Part shown: positions 1-5,054 of the stretch, in pieces
Layout: each line of letters begins with the position of its first letter
How positions within the stretch are numbered: the first letter of the stretch is position 1
Source of the DNA: Hyphomicrobiales bacterium
Lineage (GTDB): Bacteria; Pseudomonadota; Alphaproteobacteria; Rhizobiales; Beijerinckiaceae
Direction of reading: 5' to 3'
DNA: 5,054 nucleotides
Assembly (NCBI GenBank): GCA_003164825.1
Contig: PLUH01000071.1
Location: 3,257-8,310 of the forward strand
The notes under the pieces: generated by a model
Databases searched by the model: none
Told to the model about the DNA's origin: nothing
What the model saw: the letters and a program-made list of their open reading frames with translations, nothing else
Translations under genes and position numbers: made by a program

Positions 1-234
1 GGCGCGCATGGAATCCGCTGCTCCGACCCGGCGAAGCTGGACGCGGCGATCATGGAGATGATCGAGACGCCGAGGCCGGTCATTTTCGATTGCGTCGTCG
101 ACCAGAAAGAGAACTGCTTCCCGATGATCCCGTCGGGCAAGGCGCACAACGAAATGATCCTGGCCGAGCTCGAGGACGACGCCGGCGTCGAACTCGACAA
201 CGTGATCGACGAGAAGGGCAAGATGCTGGTTTAG
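1..234 (+). CDS. ilvB: Acetolactate synthase large subunit, C-terminal end (partial)
   Basis: This is the last 77 residues of the catalytic subunit of acetolactate (acetohydroxyacid) synthase. The ThDP- and FAD-dependent enzyme condenses pyruvate with pyruvate or 2-oxobutyrate in the first common step of valine, leucine and isoleucine synthesis. The frame is open from base 1 to the TAG at 232-234. The visible part is the end of the C-terminal ThDP-binding domain: a GIRCSDPAKLDAAI segment, the strand PVIFDCVVD, then the family-typical tail NCFPMIPSGKAHNEMIL and a short acidic extension ending in GKMLV. The active-site region lies outside the window. The regulatory subunit gene follows at 1499, which supports the identification. 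The symbol could equally be ilvI or ilvG, since isozymes cannot be told apart from the tail alone. Confidence 0.9.
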   Translation, partial: GAHGIRCSDPAKLDAAIMEMIETPRPVIFDCVVDQKENCFPMIPSGKAHNEMILAELEDDAGVELDNVIDEKGKMLV

Positions 235-235
235 C

Positions 236-258
236 CCCCTCTCCCGCCGGGAGAGGGG
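236..258 (+). terminator. Perfect 10-bp stem-loop just after the ilvB stop; possible terminator
   Basis: CCCCTCTCCC (236-245) pairs perfectly with GGGAGAGGGG (249-258) around a 3-base loop GCC, starting one base after the ilvB stop codon. The position and stability fit a 3'-end hairpin. It is followed by TTGCGTGGGGG rather than a run of T, so it is not a textbook intrinsic terminator. It may instead be an RNA-stabilising hairpin, or part of a dispersed intergenic repeat together with the palindrome at 278-396. Confidence 0.45.
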
Positions 259-277
259 TTGCGTGGGGGACCTCCCA

Positions 278-396
278 CCTCGTCCTGAGGAGCCGCGCGG
301 AGCGCGGCGTCTCGAAGGACGCTCCAGGGGGCGATGGATGTGTGACCTGGACCATCCTTCGAGACGCGATGCTGCGCATCGCTCCTCAGGATGAGG
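278..396. repeat. 119-bp nested palindromic intergenic repeat
   Basis: The outer arms CCTCGTCCTGAGGAGC (278-293) and GCTCCTCAGGATGAGG (381-396) are inverted copies with one G-T type mismatch. The inner arms GCGTCTCGAAGGA (307-319) and TCCTTCGAGACGC (355-367) are perfect inverted copies. Between outer and inner arms each side carries its own 5-bp hairpin with a 3-base loop: CGCGC/GCGCG at 294-306 and GATGC/GCATC at 368-380. The centre adds TCCAGG (323-328) pairing with CCTGGA (346-351). The whole could fold as one long branched hairpin or a cruciform. Similar mosaic palindromes are common between genes in Hyphomicrobiales. I recognise the type but cannot name the family with certainty; the RIME-like elements of rhizobia are one candidate class. 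Confidence 0.85.
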
Positions 397-463
397 GCGG
401 CGGGGTTCGGCGGCGATTGGTGGCTCGACTTGGGGAATTGCGCGCGATGACGGAATTGATCTG

Positions 464-1438
464 ATGTTCACCCTTGACGAGATGAGCCGGGCGCACGAGG
501 TCGTGCTCGCGGCCTTGCGCCCGACGCCAGCGCTGTCGTGGCCGCTCCTCGCCGAGCGGCTCGGCGCAGAAGTCACCGTCAAACACGAGAATCATCTGCC
601 GACCGGCGCCTTCAAGGTGCGCGGCGGCCTTGTTTACGTCGAGGCGCTGACCAAGCGTGAGCCGGCGACGCGCGGCCTCATTTCGGCGACGCGCGGCAAT
701 CACGGCCAGAGCCTCGCCTTCGCCGGGAGGCGCGCTGGTCTTGGCGTGACGATCTTCGCGCCGGAAGGCAATTCGAGCGAGAAAAACGCCGCAATGCGCG
801 CGCTCGGCGCCGAGCTGATCGAGTTCGGCCGCGACTTTCAGGCCGCGCGCGAGGAGGCGATGCGGCTCGCCGACATCCGCGGCCTGCACGCGGTTCCGTC
901 CTTCCATCGCGATCTGGCCCTCGGCGTCTCGACCTATGGGCTTGAGCTCATGACCGAGCGTCCCGATCTCGATGTCCTCTATGTTCCGATCGGGCAGGGG
1001 TCGGGAATCTGCGGCTGCATCGCCGCGCGCGACGCGCTCGGTTTGAAGACGGACGTCGTCGGCGTCCAGTCGGCGCAAGCGCCGGCTTATGCACTCTCGT
1101 TCGCCGCCGGCCATGTGGTTCGAACCAACAGCGCAGACACTTTTGCCGACGGCATGGCGACGCGCGTTCCCGACGAGGAGGCGTTTGCCATGATCGCCAA
1201 GGGCGCGGCGCGGATCACGCTCGTCAGCGACGACGAGATCGCCGTCGCCATTCGCGCCTACTGGACCGATACCCACAACCTCGCCGAAGGCGCGGGCGCG
1301 GCGGCGCTCGCCGCGGCGATGAAGGAGCGATCGCGCCTCAAGGGACGCAAGGTCGGGCTTGTGCTGTCGGGGGGCAACATCGATTTCGATCTCTTCCGGC
1401 GCTGGGTGTTGGCTGCTCCGAGCGCCGCCGCAGCCTGA
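464..1438 (+). CDS. Threonine/serine dehydratase-like PLP enzyme (no ACT domain)
   Basis: This is a 324-residue fold-type II PLP enzyme, predicted to deaminate threonine to 2-oxobutyrate and ammonia, or serine to pyruvate. The Schiff-base lysine is K51 in TGAFKVRGG. The substrate/carboxylate loop is SATRGNHGQ (74-82). The phosphate-binding loop is GQGSGICG (177-184), where classical IlvA has a glycine-rich GGGGL. SGGN (302-305) lies near the cofactor pyridine end. The protein ends just after the catalytic domain and lacks the C-terminal ACT-like domains of long biosynthetic IlvA, so it should not be isoleucine-inhibited in the usual way. Its place between the two acetolactate synthase genes suggests supply of 2-oxobutyrate for isoleucine (inference). 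A hydroxyectoine-type (EutB) or other amino acid dehydratase role is possible. The ATG overlaps a TGA in another frame (TGATG), and no strong Shine-Dalgarno is visible. Confidence 0.88.
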   Translation: MFTLDEMSRAHEVVLAALRPTPALSWPLLAERLGAEVTVKHENHLPTGAFKVRGGLVYVEALTKREPATRGLISATRGNHGQSLAFAGRRAGLGVTIFAPEGNSSEKNAAMRALGAELIEFGRDFQAAREEAMRLADIRGLHAVPSFHRDLALGVSTYGLELMTERPDLDVLYVPIGQGSGICGCIAARDALGLKTDVVGVQSAQAPAYALSFAAGHVVRTNSADTFADGMATRVPDEEAFAMIAKGAARITLVSDDEIAVAIRAYWTDTHNLAEGAGAAALAAAMKERSRLKGRKVGLVLSGGNIDFDLFRRWVLAAPSAAAA

Positions 1439-1452
1439 CAAAAAAACCCGAA

Positions 1453-1478
1453 GCGCCGCCCGTTCATGAGGCCGGCGC
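1453..1478. repeat. Short inverted repeat in the dehydratase-ilvN spacer
   Basis: GCGCCG (1453-1458) and CGGCGC (1473-1478) are inverted copies with two further possible pairs inside (1460-1461 with 1470-1471). A run of seven A (1440-1446) lies six bases to the left. Read on the minus strand this resembles a hairpin followed, after a gap, by a T run, but there is no minus-strand gene here to terminate. On the plus strand the hairpin would sit just before the ilvN ribosome-binding site. Function unknown; it may be chance in such GC-rich DNA. Confidence 0.3.
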
Positions 1479-1498
1479 GAATGAGGACATGACGCGCA

Positions 1499-2056
1499 AT
1501 GAGCAAGATTTCGACCGCTGAGCCGCTGTCGCCCTATTCCTCGGCGACCGCGAAAGCCAATATCGAGACCCACACGCTTTCGGTGCTGGTCGACAATGAG
1601 CCCGGCGTGCTGGCGCGGGTGGTCGGCATGTTCGCGGGACGCGGTTATAACATCGAGAGCCTGACGGTCGCCGAGGTCGCGCACGAGGCCCATCTTTCGC
1701 GCATCACCATTGTCACCTCCGGCACGCCGGAGATCATTGAGCAGATCCGCCATCAGCTCGAGCGCCTGGTTCCGGTCCATTCGGTGAAGGATCTCACGCT
1801 CACCGTGCGCGCGATCGAGCGCGAGCTGGCGATGATCAAGGTTCGGGGCAAGGGCGAGAACCGGGTCGAGGCGATGCGCCTCGCCGACGCCTTCCGCGCC
1901 AAGGTGATTGACGCCACGACCGAGAGCTTCATCTTCGAACTGACCGGCGCGCCGCGCAAGATCGACGATTTCGTCGAGCTCATGCGCCCGCTCGGCTTGG
2001 TCGAGGTCTCGCGCACCGGCGTCGCCGCTATCTCGCGCGGGCCGGAGCCGATCTGA
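1499..2056 (+). CDS. ilvN: Acetolactate synthase small (regulatory) subunit
   Basis: This 185-residue protein is the regulatory subunit of acetolactate synthase (also called IlvH). It activates the large subunit and confers valine feedback inhibition. After a roughly 23-residue N-terminal extension, an ACT domain spans about residues 25-100. It has the effector-site signature N33-E-P-G36 and the hallmark FAGRGYNIESLTV (45-57). The C-terminal small-subunit domain covers about 105-180 and contains ERELAMIKV, FRAKVIDAT and VEVSRTGVAAISRG. Length is slightly above the E. coli IlvH size because of the N-terminal extension. The start is well fixed: an in-frame TGA lies at 1490-1492, and a GAGG sits at 1483-1486. 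The gene lies 60 bp after the dehydratase and is probably co-transcribed with it. The catalytic subunit is at 1-234, so the synthase genes are separated by about 1.26 kb. Confidence 0.96.
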   Translation: MSKISTAEPLSPYSSATAKANIETHTLSVLVDNEPGVLARVVGMFAGRGYNIESLTVAEVAHEAHLSRITIVTSGTPEIIEQIRHQLERLVPVHSVKDLTLTVRAIERELAMIKVRGKGENRVEAMRLADAFRAKVIDATTESFIFELTGAPRKIDDFVELMRPLGLVEVSRTGVAAISRGPEPI

Positions 2057-2092
2057 ACCCAATTTTTCGGTTCCTCCGCCTCAACATCCCGC

Positions 2093-2121
2093 TTGCCGCG
2101 CCGCCCGCGCCAGCCCCTAAT
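2093..2121 (+). promoter_or_regulatory. Candidate sigma70-type promoter before the betA-like gene
   Basis: TTGCCG (2093-2098) and CCTAAT (2116-2121) each match 4 of 6 positions of the TTGACA/TATAAT consensus and are separated by 17 bases. Transcription would start near 2128, giving a leader of about 30 bases. The 103-bp gap after ilvN and the change of pathway make a separate promoter plausible. The match is weak and unproven. Confidence 0.25.
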
Positions 2122-2159
2122 CGACGCATGGCGCGCGACGCGGAGCGACGGCAGGGTCG

Positions 2160-3821
2160 ATGAGCGATGAGGCTTTCGATTACGTGATCGTTGGGGCCGG
2201 CTCGGCGGGCTGCGTGCTCGCCGACCGGCTCAGCCAAGACGGCCGCAGCACCGTCCTCGTGCTTGAATATGGCGGGTCCGACCGTTCGGTGTTGATCCAG
2301 ATGCCGGCCGCGCTGTCGATCCCGATGAACATGAAGGCGTACAATTGGGGCTATCTGAGTGAGCCCGAGCCTTATCTCAACGACCGGCGCATGCATTGTC
2401 CGCGCGGCAAGGTTCTCGGCGGCTCGTCCTCGATCAACGGCCTCGTCTATGTGCGTGGCCATCCGCTCGATTTCGAGCGCTGGGAAGAGGAAGGCGCGAA
2501 GGGCTGGAGCTACCGCGACGTGCTCCCCTACTTCCGCCGCGCGGAAAGCTTTGCCGGCGGCGCCGACGCCTGGCGCGGCGACAGCGGGCCGCTCGCGACC
2601 GCGCAGGGCCGCAAGCTGAACCCGCTCTACGAAGCCTTCATCGAGGCGGGCCGTGAGGCCGGCTATGCAGTCAGCAGCGACCTCAACGGCGAGCGGCAGG
2701 AGGGGTTTGGACCCCTCGACATGACGGTGAGGGACGGCGTGCGCGCGTCGACCGCCAACGCCTATCTGAGGCCCTCGATGAAGCGCCCCAACCTGAAGGT
2801 CGTCACCCACGCGCTGGCGAGCAGGGTCGCCTTTGACGGGCGCCGCGCCGTCGGCGTCCATTACCGGCGCGACGGGGTTAAGCTCAAGGCCGGCGCGCGG
2901 CGCGAGGTCATTCTTTGCGGCGGGCCGATCAATTCGCCGCAGTTGCTGAAGCTGTCAGGGGTGGGGCCAGCGGCCGAGCTCGGCGCGTTCGGGATCGACG
3001 TCGTCGCCAACCGGCCCGGTGTCGGCGAGAATCTGCAGGATCATCTCGAATTCACTTTCCAGGTCGCCTCCAAACAGCCGATCACGCTCTTTTCCCACAC
3101 CGGCTTCATTCGGCGCGCGCTGATCGGGGCGGAGTGGCTCCTGCGCGGCAAGGGCCTCGGCGCCTCCAATCATTTCGAGGCCGGCGGCTTCATCCGCTCG
3201 CGCGCCGGCGTTCGCTACCCCGACATCCAGTTCCATTTCCTGCCGATGGCGGTCGCCTACGACGGCTCGACGCTTGCCCGCGAGCATGGCTTTCAGGCCC
3301 ATGTCGGGCCCATGCGGTCGAAAAGCCGCGGCTGGGTGCGCCTCAAGTCGCTCGATCCGGCCGAGCCGCCCATGATCCAGTTCAACTATATGAGCCATTC
3401 CGACGACTGGACCGAGATGCGCTCCTGCGTGCGCCTGACCCGCGAAATCTTCGCTCAAGCCGCCTTCGATCGCTATCGCGGCCGGGAAATCCAGCCCGGG
3501 ACGAAATGCGTCAGCGACGAAGCGATCGACGCCTTCGTGCGCGAGCGCGTCGACAGCGCCTATCATCCGTCCTGCACATGCAAGATGGGATCGCCAGCGG
3601 ACCCGTTGGCCGTGGTCGATCCGCAAACGAGGGTGATCGGCGTCGAGGGTCTGCGCGTCGTCGATTCCTCGATCATGCCCTCGATCACCAACGGCAACCT
3701 CAACGCGCCGACGATTATGATCGGCGAAAAGGCGGCTGACATGATCCTGGGCCGCGCTCCCTTGCCTGCCTCGAACGCGCCCTATTATCTCGCGCCGGAC
3801 TGGGAGACGAAGCAGCGGTAG
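2160..3821 (+). CDS. betA: Choline dehydrogenase-like GMC flavoprotein oxidoreductase
   Basis: This is a 553-residue GMC-family FAD enzyme, predicted to oxidise choline to betaine aldehyde and possibly on to glycine betaine, passing electrons to the respiratory chain. The N-terminal Rossmann motif is GAGSAG (12-17), with E36 as the expected FAD-ribose ligand. GMC signature 1 is RGKVLGGSSSING (82-94). Signature 2 is GGPINSPQLLKLSGVGP (254-270). The catalytic pair is H469 in YHPSCTCKMG and N515 in NLNAPTIM. Segments such as ASNHFEAGGFIRS, FNYMSH and RGREIQPG strongly resemble E. coli BetA, as does the full length (about 556 residues there). No signal peptide is visible. AGGG (2153-2156) lies only three bases before the ATG, and GGAG (2142-2145) is another candidate ribosome-binding site. 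A different alcohol substrate is possible, because GMC specificity is hard to read from sequence. No betB or betI is in the window. Confidence 0.9.
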   Translation: MSDEAFDYVIVGAGSAGCVLADRLSQDGRSTVLVLEYGGSDRSVLIQMPAALSIPMNMKAYNWGYLSEPEPYLNDRRMHCPRGKVLGGSSSINGLVYVRGHPLDFERWEEEGAKGWSYRDVLPYFRRAESFAGGADAWRGDSGPLATAQGRKLNPLYEAFIEAGREAGYAVSSDLNGERQEGFGPLDMTVRDGVRASTANAYLRPSMKRPNLKVVTHALASRVAFDGRRAVGVHYRRDGVKLKAGARREVILCGGPINSPQLLKLSGVGPAAELGAFGIDVVANRPGVGENLQDHLEFTFQVASKQPITLFSHTGFIRRALIGAEWLLRGKGLGASNHFEAGGFIRSRAGVRYPDIQFHFLPMAVAYDGSTLAREHGFQAHVGPMRSKSRGWVRLKSLDPAEPPMIQFNYMSHSDDWTEMRSCVRLTREIFAQAAFDRYRGREIQPGTKCVSDEAIDAFVRERVDSAYHPSCTCKMGSPADPLAVVDPQTRVIGVEGLRVVDSSIMPSITNGNLNAPTIMIGEKAADMILGRAPLPASNAPYYLAPDWETKQR

Positions 3822-3871
3822 GGCTGGGAAGGTTATCGGCGTTGGTCGAGTCGGGAGAGCCGTGATAGGAT

Positions 3872-3878
3872 GAGGAGG
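3872..3878 (+). promoter_or_regulatory. Strong Shine-Dalgarno of the antitoxin gene
   Basis: GAGGAGG ends two bases before the ATG at 3881. The match to the anti-Shine-Dalgarno is strong but the spacing is unusually short. It is the most obvious ribosome-binding site in the window and supports the antitoxin start. Confidence 0.55.
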
Positions 3879-3880
3879 TT

Positions 3881-4108
3881 ATGACCAAGCTTCTTGACCT
3901 GGCGATTGCGGAACTCCGCAAATTGCCTCCAGCGGAACAGGACGAGACGGCGGAGATGCTGCTATGGTCGATCGAGACACGAGCCGGCCCGCTTTCGCTC
4001 GACAACGAAACCCTAACGGCGATCGAAGAAGGTCTGGCGCAGGCTAGGCGAGGCGAGTTTGCCTCAGACGCCGAGATCGAGGCGCTTTGGAAGCGTCGGG
4101 ATGGATGA
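3881..4108 (+). CDS. Type II antitoxin, addiction-module family
   Basis: This 75-residue acidic protein resembles short antitoxins paired with ParE/RelE toxins in Hyphomicrobiales. The N-terminal helix LLDLAIAELRKLPPAEQDE (4-22) is the usual 'x-LPxxEQDE' segment. The C-terminal part has LTAIEEGLAQARRGEFASD followed by EIEALWKRR, the typical toxin-wrapping tail with a 'RGEFASD' core. It would neutralise its toxin by direct binding and probably repress its own operon. Its TGA (4106-4108) overlaps the toxin ATG (4105-4107) as ATGA, the standard toxin-antitoxin layout with translational coupling. The pair is more AT-rich than its neighbours, which suggests horizontal acquisition. The gene looks intact although the toxin is broken. 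The exact antitoxin class (ParD-like or RelB-like) is not certain. Confidence 0.8.
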   Translation: MTKLLDLAIAELRKLPPAEQDETAEMLLWSIETRAGPLSLDNETLTAIEEGLAQARRGEFASDAEIEALWKRRDG

Positions 4109-4387
4109 TTGTCCGCTATACGCGGCGGGCGCGAGGCGATCTCGCCAAGATTCTGAACTATCTTGATGAGCGAAGCCCACGCGGCGCTCTCAGCGTTAGG
4201 CTTGCCATTAAACGCACAATCGACACGATCAGCCGGAATCCAAACATCGGGCGCCTCGCGGCGAGAGGCGTAATCCGCGGGCGTGTCGGTGGGTCGATAT
4301 CCGTATCTCGTTTTCTGGACGGTTGAAGCGGACGAAATCTGGCTGCTGCACATTCGCCATGGCGCGCGGAGAGTCTGGCGCGGCTGA
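4105..4387 (+). pseudogene. ParE/RelE-family toxin, broken by a +1 frameshift
   Basis: The first frame encodes the toxin N-terminal half: VRYTRRARGDLAKILNYLDE (3-22), the family strand and helix, then a second helix through TIDTISRNPNIGRLA. After about 4276 the frame runs into an unrelated tail and stops at TGA 4324-4326 (73 residues). The expected C-terminal half is intact one frame on, from about 4283 to TGA 4385-4387: VGRYPYLVFW, then VEADEIWLLHIRHGARRVW, the conserved ParE core strands. That frame has TAA at 4271-4273, so the shift lies between 4274 and 4292. Omitting one base, for example C4282, would restore a 93-residue protein of normal size. The truncated product lacks the C-terminal strands and the basic residues thought to matter for toxicity, so it is probably inactive. 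A sequencing error is the main alternative. Confidence 0.85.
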
Positions 4388-4443
4388 ATGTTCATGACCG
4401 AGCCCCTTTATGCATGGGCCTTAATTTTCGGGTTCAATTCGAC

Positions 4444-4471
4444 TTCGGGCTGGCGCAAGGTCCCAGCCGAA
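4444..4471. repeat. Bulged inverted repeat upstream of the mttB-like gene
   Basis: TTCGGGCTGG (4444-4453) pairs with CCAGCCGAA (4463-4471): nine base pairs with one bulged G and a 9-base loop CGCAAGGTC. It lies 35 bases before the most likely mttB-like start. No T run follows. It could be a regulator's operator or a leader hairpin; the sequence does not decide. Confidence 0.4.
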
Positions 4472-4506
4472 CGGGCAAAATGAACGTCGGGAAAAGCGAG
4501 AACGCG

Positions 4507-5054
4507 ATGTCGGAACCCGCATCGGCCGCCGCCAGGGAGCCAAGACGCGGCCGCGAGGCGCGCCGGACCGCGCGCGCCCATCGCTCGCATGCGTCTGTCC
4601 CTTACATCACCCGCAAGATCCCGCTCACGGATATGCTGAGCGAAGAAGGCCTCGAGACGATCGAACGCAACGCCGACACGCTGCTGCAGGAGATCGGCAT
4701 CGAGTTCCGCGACTTTCCCCGGGCGCTTACTCTCTTTCGCAACGCCGGCTGCGACATCAAGGGCGAGCGGGTGCGCTTTCCGCGCGGCTTGGCGCGTGAG
4801 CTCTGCGCCACCGCGCCGGCGCAATACGTTCAGCACGCGCGCAACCCTGACCGCAATGTGCTGATCGGCGGCAATGCGATGGTGTTCGCCCCCAACTACG
4901 GGTCGCCGTTCGTCCACGACCTCGACAACGGCCGCCGCTACGGGACGCTGGAAGACTTCCAAAATTTCGTCAAGCTCGCGTACATGAGCCCTTGGCTGCA
5001 CCATTCCGGCGGCACGGTGTGCGAGCCGACCGACCTTCCCGTCAACAAGCGTCA
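4507..5054 (+). CDS. MttB-like trimethylamine methyltransferase family protein (partial, N-terminus)
   Basis: Some 182 residues are visible, and the frame stays open to the window end. MttB family proteins move a methyl group from a quaternary or tertiary amine to a corrinoid protein. Members without pyrrolysine include glycine betaine and proline betaine methyltransferases. A basic, low-complexity N-terminus (residues 10-28, rich in R) leads into HASVPYITRKIP (28-39). A helix LSEEGLETIERNADTLLQEI (44-63) follows. Then come family segments APNYGSPFVHDLD (128-140), YGTLEDFQNFVKLAYMSP (145-162) and HHSGGTVCEPTDLPVNKR (165-182). The pyrrolysine position of true MttB would lie beyond the window, so the class cannot be tested here. 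In-frame ATGs at 4414 and 4480 would lengthen the protein, but 4507 gives the usual family N-terminus and has GCGAG six bases upstream. The nearby BetA-like gene suggests betaine catabolism (inference). Confidence 0.88.
   Translation, partial: MSEPASAAAREPRRGREARRTARAHRSHASVPYITRKIPLTDMLSEEGLETIERNADTLLQEIGIEFRDFPRALTLFRNAGCDIKGERVRFPRGLARELCATAPAQYVQHARNPDRNVLIGGNAMVFAPNYGSPFVHDLDNGRRYGTLEDFQNFVKLAYMSPWLHHSGGTVCEPTDLPVNKR

Noticed and set aside
90..464. Plus-strand open frame of 124 codons spanning the ilvB end and the palindrome
   Set aside because: It overlaps the ilvB 3' end out of frame and translates a repeat element; the product is arginine-rich and unlike a real protein.
386..2062. 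Very long minus-strand open frame (558 codons) opposite the dehydratase and ilvN
   Set aside because: It lies antisense to two clearly recognised genes, and its translation is a low-complexity R/A/D/H-rich string with no recognisable domain. Such open frames are a common by-product of GC-rich codon use.
2028..3626. Minus-strand open frames of 277 and 223 codons opposite the betA-like gene
   Set aside because: They are antisense shadows of a confident full-length GMC oxidoreductase, with no domain or motif of their own.
3842..3871. Possible promoter TTGGTC / TAGGAT before the antitoxin
   Set aside because: The -35 matches only 3 of 6 and the spacer is 18 bases. The start point would fall within the Shine-Dalgarno, leaving almost no leader, so I do not support it.
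4087..4104. TTG at 4087 as the toxin start
   Set aside because: The ATG at 4105 gives the family-typical N-terminus and the ATGA overlap with the antitoxin stop, whereas TTG 4087 would overlap the antitoxin by 22 bases.
4414..4506. Upstream in-frame ATGs (4414, 4480) as the start of the MttB-like protein
   Set aside because: They would add 31 or 9 residues unlike the family's usual N-terminus and have no better ribosome-binding site. The 4414 start would also translate the inverted repeat.
4408..5004. Minus-strand open frame of 198 codons at the right end
   Set aside because: It is antisense to the MttB-like gene, whose plus-strand translation matches family segments throughout.

Overview
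The window is GC-rich chromosomal DNA, almost all of it coding on the plus strand. It looks like an alphaproteobacterium, most likely of the order Hyphomicrobiales (Rhizobiales). The basis is the GC-rich codon use, the protein types, and a large nested palindrome of the 'CCTCRTCCTGAGGAGC … GCGTCTCGAAGGA' kind that is familiar from intergenic regions of that order. The genus cannot be fixed from the sequence.

Bases 1-2056 hold a branched-chain amino acid block. It contains the 3' end of the acetolactate synthase large subunit (ilvB/ilvI type), then a 229-bp intergenic stretch with two inverted-repeat structures. A PLP-dependent threonine/serine dehydratase-like gene follows, then the acetolactate synthase regulatory subunit (ilvN/ilvH). 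The two synthase subunits are therefore separated by a dehydratase whose predicted product, 2-oxobutyrate, would be a substrate of the synthase on the isoleucine branch.

Bases 2057-3821 hold a short intergenic stretch with a weak promoter candidate, then a full-length GMC flavoprotein that closely resembles choline dehydrogenase (BetA).

Bases 3881-4387 hold a small type II toxin-antitoxin pair of less GC-rich composition. The antitoxin is intact. The overlapping ParE/RelE-family toxin is broken by a +1 frameshift that separates its N-terminal helices from the conserved C-terminal half, which is still readable in the next frame.

From 4507 to the window end is the N-terminal third or so of an MttB-like (trimethylamine methyltransferase family) protein. 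Together with the BetA-like enzyme it suggests a role in choline/betaine or other methylated-amine metabolism (inference). A bulged inverted repeat lies just upstream.

No rRNA, tRNA, CRISPR array or insertion sequence was recognised. I see no clearly new multi-gene system. The points most worth a second look are the frameshifted toxin, the nested palindrome with compensating arm hairpins, the dehydratase between the synthase subunits, and the betA-mttB pairing.
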